Assembly: GCF_033958435.1 (NCBI RefSeq)
Contig: NC_134160.1
Span: forward strand, 14,929,001-14,993,000
Length of the DNA: 64,000 nucleotides
Reading direction: 5' to 3'
Source of the DNA: Carettochelys insculpta
Taxonomy: Eukaryota; Chordata; Testudines; Carettochelyidae
In this document: one piece after another, positions 1 through 11,095 of the stretch
Layout of the letters: every line of letters starts with the position of its first letter
Numbering within the stretch: the stretch's first letter is position 1
Translations under genes and position numbers: made by a program
The notes under the pieces: generated by a model
What the model was told of the DNA's origin: nothing
The model's input: only the letters and a program-made list of their open reading frames with translations
Databases searched by the model: none

Positions 1-1428
1 TAATAAGGATGTTTGTCACTTCAATTCATCTCATTGTGATTTGATATTACAATAAAAATAAATTCTCATGAAATTATATTTATATATGTTATCTTTAAAG
101 TTATGTACAATATTCAGTATTAATATTTTATAATATTTGTTATTACCACAATAAAACTCTTTTCCTATATTAGAATAGATCCAAGTAGTTGTTCTGAACT
201 GAACCATTTCAGAATATTATGCCAAGGGAAATTTTGGCCTTTTGCTCTCATTCAGAACTAAAACACCTTTTGAAATTTCCCACGAAAGGGAAATTGCCAT
301 TTCTGACAGCACCAACTGGCAGATCTCAGTCTTAACTCTCATCAGAACTCAAACACCCCTTAAATGAGATCATTTTTGGAGGGGTGGAAGAATTCAGACT
401 GTTTAAACTTTGTCCTATGTGTAATTCATGCATATGTGATGTGACTGTGCACCTCCTGTGAAGCTAGTGCATATACAGATACCTATGAGGTTGTGACATT
501 TAACTCGGGGAGCCTGAGGTCTGTGGCTCAGGCAGCAGCTGCTACTTCTAGACTTTCATGTCCTGGGCTCAGCTCTTGCTCAGCACCCCAACCCTGGGCT
601 TTACTGTAGACGTGGTGTCTTGTAAGGGGATTGTACTGTTGTGGAACAGACTTTGCAGGCCAGAGAGAATTCCTAGTCAATGCTTATGTGGTGTGGCTCT
701 GGCCCTCTCTAATGGCTGCTCCATGGGGAGAGCCTTTGTGCCTGAGCCTTTAAACTGAAGAACTGGAGCTCTTGTGGTGACATTTTTTTTTTTTTTGCTT
801 CACAGATCTGCGGTTCAGTTTCCACCCAACCAAATGTTGCTTTAAATACTGAACAAAATAACCCCTGGGTGAGTTTATGGTGCTACGCCTTTGCACCGCA
901 CTCTCTCCAGTGTCAGGCTACCAACACATTTTTCAAAGCTTTGCTTGGGATTTCAGCATCTCCAGAAGCATTTGGGGCTGGTTTCACAGTGACAAAAGTT
1001 CACACTTGTCCATACCCAAGGATCTCCAAGTACTTTACAAATAGCAGGGGCCCAATTAGCCCACGAGCTCTACTGATTTTAATGGGAGCTGCATGTACAC
1101 AATCAACACAAATAAAATCAGGCCCTGCTTAATTAAGCTTCTCTGTGTCCTTGTGAAGGAGGCAAGTGAGATTTGTCACCATCTGGAAAAGTTGGCCACT
1201 GGAAGGTTATCAGAATGTTGAAACCTGATGCCTAATATTAGGTACCCAAATGCTTATTTGAATTCCTTATGCAGAGGGCTGGTTTTTGGCTTGCCAGAGG
1301 AGCTGAGCATGGGTAGGTCCCACTTACCTCTGCAGGAGCTCTGTGCTTTCCCCCATTTCAAATTCAAGTCACTTACTTAGGTAACAAATACACTTCACAC
1401 AAGTTTGAAAATGTGGGCTCGCCCAAGT
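1..1428. other. No gene recognised; unassigned AT-rich to mixed DNA
   Basis: The first 500 bases are AT-rich. None of the short open frames here shows a domain or a splice-bounded exon I recognise. About 960-1130 has a phrase pattern ('ctccaagtactttacaaa', 'aatgggagctgcatg') that I associate with old amniote dispersed repeats, but I cannot name the family. Confidence 0.4.
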
Positions 1429-1436
1429 GTATAGAG

Positions 1437-1886
1437 CATGGTTTCCCAAACTGGGGGGAATGCTGCACTTGAGGGGGACATGAAGAAATTCCATGGGGGG
1501 GGGGTGAGGCAACCCAGCTGCCCCCCGCCCCCCCGCCATCATTCCCCTCACCTGAAGAAAAAGCCAGCCCTTGCTTCCGGCTCTCAGCCACTGCCATTTC
1601 ACATGGGGTACCTGGCGCAACCACAATAAAAAGCAGGCAGCTGGCAAGGGCCCACATGCAGCTGGCTGACTCCTGTAAAGGTAAGTGAGTGTAGGTTGAG
1701 GGGCAGGAGGAGGATGGGGTTAGATGAGTGGCTGCTGGTGCCTGGCTTTGGGAAGGGGACGGGCTCAGGCAGGCAGCTCACAGGCGGCTGGGGTGGCTGG
1801 CCCATGGTATAAAAGAAGTCGGGGGGCATGAGAGTTTCTCAAAAATCAAAAGCTGGGCATAATACTGAAAAGTTTGGGAACCACTG
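1437..1886. mobile_element. Non-autonomous hAT (Charlie-like) DNA transposon, 450 bp
   Basis: The left end reads CATGGTTTCCCAAACT and the complement of the right end reads CAGTGGTTCCCAAACTTTTC, a typical hAT terminal inverted repeat. Flanking 8-bp copies GTATAGAG (1429-1436) and GTACGGAG (1887-1894) differ by two transitions, matching the 8-bp target duplication of hAT elements. The interior is GC-rich with homopolymer runs (G run near 1497, C runs near 1520) and has no transposase motif, so it depended on an enzyme supplied elsewhere. The two transitions and the degraded left end suggest an old insertion. The family name is inferred from the ends only. Confidence 0.8.
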
Positions 1887-1894
1887 GTACGGAG

Positions 1895-2875
1895 CAAATC
1901 AGAGGCAGACCGCCCAAGCCTGGGCTCCCAAGCCCTTGCTCCAGCCACTAGACACACTTCCCAGAGCTAGGAAGAGAACCCAGTCACACGATCTGTAATC
2001 TTTCTCGTATGCACCCTTCCCATGGCAGACAGAACCAGTTCCTTGCCCTCGTGTCTTGCTAACCTCTGAGCAGTCTGACACTAGTGCCTTCCACTAGGGA
2101 ATGGCTGTTAAACAACCAGCAGAATGTAGGCAACAGATTTTCCACACTGTTGTTCTTCTCATGCATTCAAATGCATAGCCACACTCCTATTATTTTCCTA
2201 TGCAGAGTGAGGCTGTCAACGTCCTCTTTAATTGCTAATTATGTTTTCATTATATTTACAGCATTAATTTATTTTTACTGGTTATGGGTTCTAGCTAGTT
2301 TGCAGAGACATTTACATGAATTATGATATCAGGACTCAACACGTACAGTCATGTTTTCTGCTGCTTGTATCTTCCTGTAGAAAGCAAACGAAATATCAGA
2401 TTGTTCTGCGTTTATCAGCTGTGTAAAGTGTCACCTTGCTCAAGAGATGGTGCCACTTGGCCAATAACCTTCTAACACAGTGCAGAGAATCTCTGCCCTG
2501 TGGAGCAGATCTGGCCCCTTGCTTAATTTGATCTGGCCCACAGTAAGTCTCTGCACCATGGGCCAGAAGCCCTGAGCCTCACCTACCCCCAAAATGGCTG
2601 GAGTGCAAGTACTGGCCAGCCGGCATGGGGCAAGCTCTGGCACCCCAAGGTGAGTGAGGTGTATTTTTTTTTATCTTTACTTATGCATGGCCCAGGCTAA
2701 TTTTTCTGTGAGTCAGTGGCCCAGATGGAGAAACGGTTCTGAGGTCTGTGCTGACCGCACACACAGACTCTCCTGCTCCAGCTGAGTGGTGCTTTAAACT
2801 CAAGCCAGCTGGTATGTGGGGAAAGAGTGAGCTGAGTCTTGAGCTAGTGATGTGGCAGGGCTGCAGCTACTGTGT
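1895..2875. other. No gene recognised
   Basis: Mixed-composition DNA between two hAT insertions. Short open frames occur on both strands, but none shows a recognisable motif. The stretch at 2460-2640 is locally GC-rich without the features of a known family. Confidence 0.4.
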
Positions 2876-2883
2876 GGGTAATG

Positions 2884-3645
2884 CAGTGTTTCCCAGTGTT
2901 CTACAGAACCCTTCTGCAAAGTGAAAATAAGTGTTCAGCGAGAAAAATTCCATTACAATAGCATTTTATGATTTAAAAATACAAATTAATATGTCAGCAT
3001 TTATGAATTTTGTTTAAAACAATTTTCATTTGCATTTTCCACGATAAGTGTCCCCGTGTAATGCCAGCTTAGCCAAATAGTGGGGCCAAAGATGTCACTA
3101 TTCAACAGTCAGTGGTGTGATCACCTGATATATACCACCATAAATCCCCCTACTCACTTGCAGGGAGCAGGGAGCATCTTTGGGCGGCTTATGTCAAGAA
3201 TATTCAGTTTTTCAAGAGCTGCAGTTTACCAGTCGTTACCCTTCACCAGCATGTACTTGTGCAAACCTGGGTTCTCGAATTATGTGGCAACAAAAATAAA
3301 ATACAGAAATTGGCAGAATGCTGTGCCAGATACGCGACTCCAACTATCCAGTATGAAACCAAATATAAAAAGAATTTGCCAAGAAAAAAAGAAAAAACAC
3401 TTTTCACGTTGCAAACAGCCAATATAATTCATATTCCTTTCTGAGATTTATTTTTATACACATGAAATATGATTTTTGTTTTTAAATATGTGCACTTGAA
3501 CTAAGTGTTGACCGTATGACCTTGTTTAGCATTTGTTTATTATCTTTACTTTATCAGCTCATTCTATCAGACCGCTATTAAGGGTTCCGTAATATTCTTT
3601 CACATTTAAAAGGGTTCCATGGCCAAATTAAATTGGGAATCACTG
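2884..3645 (+). mobile_element. hAT DNA transposon, internally deleted, with 8-bp target duplication
   Basis: The ends are CAGTGTTTCCCA and, complemented from the right, CAGTGATTCCCAATTT, which form a hAT inverted repeat. The flanks are GGGTAATG (2876-2883) and GGTTAATG (3646-3653), one mismatch over 8 bp. At 762 bp it is much shorter than an autonomous hAT (usually 2.5-4 kb). It keeps only the 3' end of the transposase gene (3080-3427) and AT-rich flanks, so it is a deletion derivative that could move only with outside help. Confidence 0.85.
3080..3427 (+). pseudogene. hAT transposase C-terminal remnant (dimerisation region)
   Basis: A 115-codon frame inside the hAT element at 2884-3645. 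Its second half (from about residue 56) reads like the end of hAT transposases of the ZBED5/SCAND3-type group: the block 'FTSMYLCKPGFSNYVATKIK' followed by an arginine-, lysine- and serine-rich helix and 'MKPNIKRICQ'. In that family this is the hAT C-terminal dimerisation segment, which follows the catalytic core. The BED zinc finger, the DDE residues and the helical insertion domain are absent, so the protein cannot transpose DNA. The first 50 residues do not resemble the family and probably arise from the deletion junction. The frame has no stop in this part despite clear decay of the ends. I place the family from recalled motif similarity, without a database search. Confidence 0.65.
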
Positions 3646-3653
3646 GGTTAATG

Positions 3654-4281
3654 CAATCCCACTGTAGAGCAGGTGCTAATGTGTACCATGATTGCTTTCA
3701 CTAGAACCAGGCTAAAATAATCTAAGATGCTGTCCTTGGGGTGATGTTGGCTTGTGCAGAGGTAACAGAACTTCTTTTAATCTACTTAGCTTGAGCCCTG
3801 CAGTGGTGAAATTGTGTCAGTTGTGATTCAGATAGTTACCCAAATTCTTAGGCAAGCTTCTACAGCTTGTGCTGAAGTCCATGCTACCATGGCTTCATTG
3901 CTCCAGTAGTCAAGCCTGTCCAAGAATGCTGATATGAGCTGCAACTGCACACTATGACTGACGTGTAGACATAGTCTAGACCCAGACACAGGGCCAGGAG
4001 CAGAGTCTTGCCTAAAATCTGGCAGTGCTGCAGTTCTCCTGGTGCCCCTAGGTCCTGTGCCAATATGTCATCCTGCCACTTGCAATCTGGTTCATTACAC
4101 CATCACAGAACAAACACACCGTTCCTTCTGCCTTTAGTGTGGAGTCCTGCAAGGGGCAGTTCTTGAGTCATAGTTGGCTCCCCCAGCCAACCATCATGGT
4201 GGCTATGCATCGCAATGTGCCTGCTTATTCAAACTGGTTGAAAAATTTGTTGACAAAATGCCTGTTTGATGGGAGAATTCA
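3654..4281. other. No gene recognised
   Basis: Unassigned DNA between the hAT element and the first CR1. I see no long frame, no SINE head and no terminal repeats. The last 80 bases may already belong to the CR1 endonuclease region in degraded form. Confidence 0.35.
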
Positions 4282-6341
4282 TTGGAACCACAGTGGGCTG
4301 GAAAAGAGCCAACTTTAACTCATTTGCTGACTGAGAAGCTTCACATCACAGGCCTTGTTCTCATGGGAGACTTTAATCACCCGGACATTTGTTGGGAAAC
4401 GAATACTGCTGTGCACCGGCAATTCTGGGAGTTTCTGGAGAATACGGAAGAAACCAACCGAGGCCCTGCAAAACTTGACCTGCTCCTCACAAACCAGGAA
4501 GAACTAGTAGAAGGAACAGAAGTGGGTGGCAACTTGGGCTGCAGCAACCATGACATGATAGATTTTGGGATCCTGACAAAAGAAAGAAAGGTGAGCAGTA
4601 AAATACAGACCCTTGATTTCAGAAGAGTAGACTATGACTTCCTGAGAGAACTGGTAGGCAGGATCCCCTGAAAAAAAGATATGAAGGGGAAAGGAGATCA
4701 GAAAAACTGGCAGTATTTAAAAGAAATCTTACTGAAGGCACGGGAACAAACCATCCCAGTGTGCAGTAAGAAAACCAAATGTGGTAGGCAACCAGCTTGG
4801 CTTACCAGGGAAATCCTTTCCGAGCTCACACTCAAAAGGTATGCTTGTAAGAAGTGAAACCTTGGACAGATAACTAAGGAAGAGTGTAAATATATTGCTA
4901 GAGAAAGCCAGGGAATAATCAGGAAAGCAAAAGCACCATCGGAATTGCAGCTAGCAAGGAATATGAAGGGTAACAAAAAGGGTTTTGACAGGACCTTTAA
5001 CAATAAGAGCATGATCAGAGATGTTTGGGGCTCTTACTGGATGAGGGAGATAACCTAGGGACAGATGATGCAGTTCCCAACCTACAGCACTAGGCAATGC
5101 AGTATGAGAAGGAGGTGGGCAGCCCTTGGTGGGGAAAGAACAGGTTAAGAGCTAATTAGAAAAGCTAATAATACACAAATCCATCGGTCCGGATTTAATG
5201 CATCCAAGGATAATGGGGAAACTGGCAGATGTTGTTGCAGAACCTTTGGCCATTATCTTTGAAAACTCATGGAGATCAGGAGAGATCCCAGATGATTGGA
5301 AAAAGGCAAATGTAGTGCTCATCTTTGAAAAAGGAAAGAAGGACAATCCAGGGAACTATAGACTGGTCAGCCTTACCTCAATCCCTGGGAAAATCATGGA
5401 GGGGATCCTAAAGGAATCCATTTTGAAGCACTTGGAAGAGGAGAAAGTGATCGAGAGTGGTCAACATGGATTCACCAAGAGCAAGTCGTGCCAGATCAAT
5501 CTGATTAGTTTCTATGATGACGAAACTGGCTCTGTGGACATGGGTGAGTTAATGGATGCATGATATACCTTAACTTCAGCAAAGCTTTTGATAACAATCT
5601 TCCACAACATTCTTGCCCATGAGTTAAGGAAGTATGGATTGGATATATGGACTGTAAGATGGATAGGAAGCTGGCTTGATGGACAGGCCCAATGCGTAGT
5701 GGTCAATGGCTCAATATCTGGACGGCAGTCTTTTTCAAGTGGAGTGCCCCAAGGATCAGTGCTAGGGCCAGTACTGTTCAACATCTTTATTAATGGCTTG
5801 GATGAGGGGATGGATTGCACCCTCAGCAAATTTGCAGATGACATGAACGTAGGGATTGAGGTAGATACATTGGAGGGTAGGGATAGGGCCCAGAGTGACC
5901 TAGACAAATTGGAGGATTGGGCCAAAAGAAATTTGGTGAGGTTCAACAAGGAGAAATGCAGAGTCCTGCACTTGGGACAGAAGAATCCCAAGCATTGTTA
6001 CAGGCTGGGGACCAACTGGCTAAGCAGCAGTGCAGCAGAAAAGGACCTGGGGATTGTAGTGAGTGAGAGGCTGGATATGAGTCAACAGTGTGCCCTTGTA
6101 GCCAAGAAGGCTAGTGGAATATTTGTGTGCATTGAGAGAAACATTTTCAGAAAATCTAGAGAAGTTATTATTCCCCTCTATTCGGCACTGGTGAGACCAC
6201 ATCTGGAGTATTGCATCCAGTTCTGGGTCCCCCAGTATAGAAAGGATGTGGACGCATTGGCACAGATTCACCAGAGAGCAACAAAAATGATTAAGGGGCT
6301 AGAGCACATGACTTATGAGGTGAGACAGAGATTTGAGCTTA
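4282..6341 (+). pseudogene. CR1 LINE ORF2 remnant: partial endonuclease, then reverse transcriptase
   Basis: 5'-truncated CR1 non-LTR retrotransposon. The sense frame starts inside the apurinic-like endonuclease (MGDFNHPD, then DLLLTN and the C-terminal S-N-H-D that replaces the usual S-D-H) and ends at a stop at 4669. A linker region follows, then the reverse transcriptase: 5198-5563 carries the fingers (GEIPDDWKKANV, NYRLVSLTS) and 5588-6397 the palm (SGVPQGSVLGPVLFNIF, catalytic F-A-D-D at 5831-5842) and thumb. At about 5555-5565, where CR1 normally reads D-V-I-Y-L-x-F-S-K, an insertion of roughly two bases shifts the frame and gives a stop. The catalytic Asp pair is intact, but the protein is broken in at least three places. 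Full CR1 ORF2 is near 900-1000 residues. The copy is interrupted at 6341 by a Tigger-like MITE and continues at 6829. Confidence 0.9.
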
Positions 6342-6826
6342 GAGTAAACCCTCAAGTTATGTGGGGGTTGCGTTCTTGCAACCCGAGTGGAACATGAATT
6401 TTCACACACATGGGGGGAGAAGAAACCAGTCTGCTGCTTGGTTCGCAGCTCCCCTCCACTTGTGGGACTGCAAAACTGACCAGCCCACCAGGGCTGGTCA
6501 GTTTCCTCACTTTTTCTCCCTGCCATCCACCAGTGGTGCAGCAGTCTGCGAGCAGCAAGGCATGCTAAAAGCTCCTTCCCCTGTCTTCTCCCAGCTGTGA
6601 GGCTATAAGACTGACAGCCGCATGGTGGGAGGAAAGCAGGGGGAAGGCTTTTAGCTTGTCTGGTTGCCTTCCCCCTGCTTTTCTCCAGCCCTGCGGCTGT
6701 CAGGCTGACAGCTGTGCACCTGGGGGAAGGCAGGGGGAAAGTCCATAGAGCAGTTTCAAGTTGTGCTTAACTCTCGTTAAAGCAAGTTATGAGCAGCTTG
6801 AAGACAGGTACTTCAAGGGTTTACTG
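6342..6826. mobile_element. Tigger/pogo-like MITE inserted in CR1, TA duplication
   Basis: The left end GAGTAAACCCTCAAGTTAT and the complement of the right end CAGTAAACCCTTGAAGTACC form the inverted repeat. Both sides are flanked by TA (6340-6341 and 6827-6828), the duplication used by Tc1/mariner/pogo elements. Removing the insert and one TA rejoins the CR1 text exactly ('gagctta' with 'cttagtttgcag'), which confirms the boundaries. The 485-bp interior is GC-rich with several copies of a 'tgacagc' motif and no transposase. Tigger-like is inferred from the CAGTAAACCC-type end. Confidence 0.8.
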
Positions 6827-6828
6827 TA

Positions 6829-6987
6829 CTTAGTTTGCAGAAGAGAAGAGTGAGGGGTGATTTGATAGCAGCCTTCAATTTCCTGAAAGGGGCTGTAAAG
6901 AGGATGGAGAGAGACTGTTCTCAGTGGTGACAGATGGCAGAACAAGGAGCAATGGTCTGAAGCTGCAGAGGGAAAGGTGTAGGTTGA
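6829..6987 (+). mobile_element. CR1 LINE, 3' continuation of the copy at 4282
   Basis: Resumes the thumb/C-terminal part of the same CR1: 'tttgcagaagagaagagtga', 'gatttgatagcagccttcaa', 'tcagtggtgacagatggcag'. It stops abruptly near 6987 before the usual end of ORF2, so the 3' tail is missing or replaced. Confidence 0.85.
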
Positions 6988-7414
6988 AAACCACTGAAAG
7001 AAAAGCTTTTGACCCATTCCACCATTGTCAAACTGGAATATTTTGGGGGTTTTCATTAAAATGACTTTTAGTGTTCTGAAATATATTCCATACCAAAGGA
7101 AAGAGTGCAAAGGAATGGGGCATTCTGTCAATGACCTAAAGGTATGTGTGTCACTGAAGAATTATCGCACCTTTCTGGAAAGGGAAACAGCCGAGCTGGC
7201 TTTTATATTCAAATTCGGCGCATTGACACATGGTTTAAATCGTGAGGGGAACTTGCTGAGTCACTATAGGGGCTCGTCTGCATACTTGGCTCAATCTAAT
7301 TCTTGACCTTCCCCCCCACCCCTCCACTCTCTGATTTGCTCACCTTGATTATCTTTTCCTGATTTGTCCTCCTTGCTTACTGGTTTTGGTTCTCTGTGCC
7401 TTAAATATTGAGTC
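6988..7414. other. No gene recognised
   Basis: Unassigned sequence after the broken CR1. A short frame at 7025-7306 has no recognisable motif. Confidence 0.35.
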
Positions 7415-7522
7415 TGTTCTGGTCTGGCTATGGTCTGAAGAAGTGGGTCTGTCCCACGAAAGCTCACCTGATAAACTATTTTGCTAGTCTTTAAAGTGCT
7501 ACTTGACTGCTTTTTGTTTTCA
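7415..7522 (+). mobile_element. Hairpin retroelement end (Penelope-like?), single orientation
   Basis: Member of a repeat family seen seven times in this window. It carries CTGAAGA (7435-7441), a perfect 5-bp hairpin GTGGG/CCCAC (7443-7447 with 7453-7457) and GAAA (7458-7461), followed by the family segment 'gctagtctttaaagtgctac' and a T-rich tail. The first part resembles the conserved core of a hammerhead ribozyme (CUGANGA, stem II, GAAA), with one extra A before the stem. It ends before the second half of the family's conserved stem. The Penelope-like assignment is an inference from the known association of that retroelement class with hammerhead motifs. Confidence 0.6.
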
Positions 7523-8499
7523 AAGGAAAGAGTGTGTGTTTGTTTTCAATGGGAGAAAAGGTCTAACATACAAAAATCAAAACAAACATTTCAAAATCAT
7601 TACCGTAAAACCTTTCGATTGACCCAAACCAAAATGAATGTTTTGGGTTTGCTGGTCCATGGAATTTCTTAGATATGAATGTTTTGTACTCATCAGGGAG
7701 AGAAGAAGTTTTGACACCTAAACATTGTTCATAGGTGCAGAAAACTGACTTCTGACAGGTCCTATGCCATGCTCCCTGGCATGCAGGTCCTCCTTCTCTT
7801 TCTGTGCCCCCCTCCCAATCTAAATTATAGGCCCTGCTTTTTTATTTCTTACCTGGGCCATATGATCAGCCACATGGCTCAGTCACCTGATGCCTTTCCC
7901 TGGCCTGGCCCATGCTAGGGACACCAAAAGGCATAGATGGAGTTTGGGGGGGTGGGGGCATGGGAGTGTTTTGCCCTCCACCCCCATAATGTAGGCCTGA
8001 GGCTGGCATCCCTCTCTGATTTGCCCATGCGGTTTGCACATCACAATTTTTTCATCATTGCATCCTGTTGAAGTGGTCTGTTCTCCAGAGCCCCTGGCCC
8101 AAGGCAGGATGCTGTAGTTCACCTAATCATCTCCTCCCCATGTACATACACTTACGACTGGACCCCTGACTCATGCTATTTAGCCAAGCACTAGGATCTG
8201 GTCCACGTAGTCTTTTTGCTTTGGCTGCATTCTAGTCTTTTTTAACTCTGGAGTCTGAGCTTCTCCAGACTTTTTTCTTCTCAACTGCACTTCTGTGCTG
8301 CTCTTTGGAACCTGCTCTTCCTGCAGCAGAGGCACTTTTGGCAACTAACAGAAGTTTGCACATTCTTTGAAAAAAATTCTCTGAGAGCAACTGGGATGTG
8401 GAGATGGGATTCAGAGAAGATAACAGCCCTGTACACCTCAGCCTGTCTCTGAAAGAAACCAAACACTCCAACTTTTAATTTTCTATGCCAACCATCCTG
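7523..8499. other. No gene recognised
   Basis: No recognisable coding domain or repeat end. Antisense frames at 7883-8122 and 8232-8471 are free of stops for 79 codons each, with no motif I can place. Confidence 0.35.
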
Positions 8500-8650
8500 T
8501 TAGGCAGGTGCTATTATTCCATTCTTGTGGCTGGAGTAACCGAAGCACCAAGAGGTTCAATATGGCTTTCCTGAAGTGCCTCAGTGGAATGGGAGTGAAA
8601 CTCAGAAGACTTGAATCCCTATGCTGTGCTCTACACACTAGACAACAGTG
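8500..8650 (-). repeat. MIR-type SINE remnant
   Basis: Order of phrases matches an inverted MIR core: 'gctattattccattcttgtg', then 'ccgaagcaccaagaggttc', then 'acttgaatccctatgctgtg' and 'ctctacacactaga'. Heavily diverged, so the boundaries are approximate. Confidence 0.5.
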
Positions 8651-9474
8651 CCATTGTACAAGAGCTCAGCCAAACTACATGAAGAAACCCTATAAAGATC
8701 AACATATTCTGTGCTAGTTTTATGTGTTTACTAGGCTATTTCCTTCTTTTTTCAGCAAGGTTACTGATTTAGACAGAACTGCTAACTCCTTCACTTCCAT
8801 ATTTTTCTCCTCCCTTTTACTGCTTCTCCTCAGAATGAAATCTAACTGCCTCCTGATTTCCATAGAATTACCATGTTTTACAGAGGCAATCTGAGAGGTC
8901 CCCTGTCCCAGTGTCTGCACAGGTCTGCCAAAGTCCTCTGGAGGAGAAAGGTCCATGTATGGCCGCTAGCAGGAGAGATCCAAACTGAGCAGTAAGTCTC
9001 TCTGTCCTTAGGGCCCAGAATTAAAGTACAGCCAAATCCATTAGAAAAGGGCTCATCTGACATTTCCCTTGATGGGAAGAGTTATTTTAGTCAGAGGTGA
9101 ATGAGCCAGAGCAAGATCAGACAAGACCAGGTTCTTTATCCAAAATTCAAACCCAGCCTCCATGCATTTAGGGAGGGGTTGGAAAAGCCTTGCTAGATTT
9201 AGCCTACCTTGCTGCTTCTTGAGTTTTTCTGCTGGAAGCTAAGACACCATGTGAAAAGCTGCTTGTAAATTTCCAATCCAGCCAGTCTGCAGATCCCATG
9301 AAAAAGATGATCCTCTGGAGGACATTTTCAAACCAAGGCTGATATCTTCAAAGCCATCAAGAGCCATTTGAGTTTCACAAGGGTCATTCATTGGAATGGG
9401 AATCAAGCAGTTGAATAAGCTTTGAAAACTCAGCCCAACTTTTTAAACACAGGAAATTTAACTGTATCTCTGTG
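8651..9474. other. No gene recognised
   Basis: Unassigned DNA between two MIR-like remnants. No TIRs, SINE heads or coding domains seen. Confidence 0.35.
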
Positions 9475-9690
9475 CAATGCTTTCCCTTGGAGACTCTCAA
9501 AATATTTTACCAACATTCATTGGGCCTCATATCCTAGGACTGCAGTATGAGCTCCCAGGGATATTAGATGTTTTGGGTGGGAAAACCGAGGCACAAACCA
9601 GTGACATGATTTGTCCAAGGTCTCCCAAAAAGGTATAGCTGGTCACAAGGTGTGGGAGTTCTCACCTCCTGTCCTCACTTCAAGGCCCTG
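9475..9690 (-). repeat. MIR-type SINE remnant
   Basis: Contains 'gaaaaccgaggcacaaacc', 'tgatttgtccaaggtctccc' and a downstream 'gagttctcacctcctgtcct', the order expected for an inverted MIR ('aaactgaggcacagag...cttgcccaaggtca'). Confidence 0.5.
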
Positions 9691-10184
9691 TATGACCATT
9701 CCCTCCATCTTTGCTCTCGTGTCTCCCTTTTCCAGTAGAAGCCTCAGAGGGTTCAGGAGGCTCATTGCTTTCTACTGGGCCAACAGGCCCTCTTCAGACT
9801 GGCCTTTGTTTTAGGGCTTATGGGGCAGGTGTCAATTTTTCAGTGTTTGGTATAGCTTGTGTCGCTGAACAGGAAACAACCTGAGGCACGCAGAGTGAGA
9901 CTGGGCACATGCAGGCACCCTGGTGGAACTGGGGAGAAGGTGTCTGTAAGGACTCTCTCGCACACCCAGATTTGGGGCTACTTGAGGGGCTGAAATGTCC
10001 TTGGTGAGACTTACACAGTCCAGGGAGTGGATTGAAATGGCAGCAGACACCCTTGCAGCGCAGCCCCTGTGGAATGAGAGCACTGTCCTGAATAGGCCAC
10101 CCAGTGCTGAATGGGATGCTCTGTCACTAGAGTCAGTAAAGGGTATCTCTTGTTTTTCACCAGTAGATCTCAAAGTCCTTTACA

Positions 10185-10320
10185 AAGAAGGGTGTTTTCC
10201 ATCATTATCCCCATTTCATAAATGGGGAAACTGAGACACGAGGGGGTGACATAATTTGGCCAGCATCACTCAGCAGGCTAGTGTGAACTCAAGAACAGAA
10301 TAATCATGGTGCACTTTTGT
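10185..10320 (-). repeat. MIR-type SINE remnant
   Basis: 'catcattatccccatttcat', 'atggggaaactgagacacga' and 'ggccagcatcactcagcagg' follow the inverted MIR core in order. About 135 bp, diverged. Confidence 0.6.
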
Positions 10321-10564
10321 CTGCTCTGTCAATGAGGTCAGACTCTGGGGAGCACATCTTCAGCCCTCTCCATGCAAAGGAAGGGACCTGCATCTCTCTG
10401 AGGGTAGACAGTTAATTGTCATGTCAATCTCAACTGTGTTATAATTTGCAGAGAAGAGCCAGGGTTAGTAGATGGAGGGGAGGCTGGCTACGAACAAGGT
10501 GAAGGAGGCCTGTCTGCGTATTGCCAGGTAGTTAGGCAACACCTAGTTCTGATTCCTAAGTCTA

Positions 10565-10823
10565 TGGCTACACTAGGGAAAGTAGGTTGATTGCAGAGAC
10601 ACAATTCTAGCTATGGCAATTGGGTAGCTGGAATCGACTTATCTGAAATTGACTTACCTGGCCATCCTCACCGCAGAAGCCTGATAGGAGAGTTTCTCCC
10701 ATCAACATCCCTAACTCCTAACATCTCACGAGGAACACGTGGCCCTACCAGATGTGCAAAATCGAACCCTGGAAGATTGACCCTGAGTGGGTCAATCTTC
10801 CAGGGTAGTGTAGATCTAGCCTA
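10565..10823. mobile_element. TIR element ('ggctacactag' MITE), 259 bp
   Basis: The left end GGCTACACTAGGG and the complement of the right end GGCTAGATCTACACTACCCTGG share the TIR style of the other 'ctacactag' elements in the window. Near the right end, 10768-10804 forms a hairpin with 16-bp perfectly paired arms (CCTGGAAGATTGACCC and its complement) around a 5-base loop. Internal phrases such as 'gtagctggaatcgacttat' match the element at 39970-40231. No coding capacity. Confidence 0.65.
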
Positions 10824-11029
10824 AATGTGAATTCCAGAGCATTCTTTCCCCCACGCTGCTCCCCTCTTGCAGGGGTCCTGAGACACTGCTCCCATCTGCG
10901 ATATAGCTTGGCAATGACACCCCAAGGCCTGTTCACTCCCCCTCAGGGATTCCAACCCTGTTGATCCCAAAGGTACCAGGTACTGAGGCAGTAGCCTCAG
11001 AAATTGCACCAAATTAGTACAGGCTAAAA

Positions 11030-11095
11030 CTCAGTAATCTGGCAGGACCACAGATGTTACTGGACCAGAGATGCTGGGGTGGGAGGTTCTGGGGG
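11030..11095. mobile_element. Possible pogo/Tigger-like end fragment
   Basis: 'cagtaatctggcaggacc' followed by 'ggaccagagatgctgg' resembles the terminal region of turtle pogo-like elements. I could not find a matching opposite end, so this is a tentative fragment. Confidence 0.3.
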
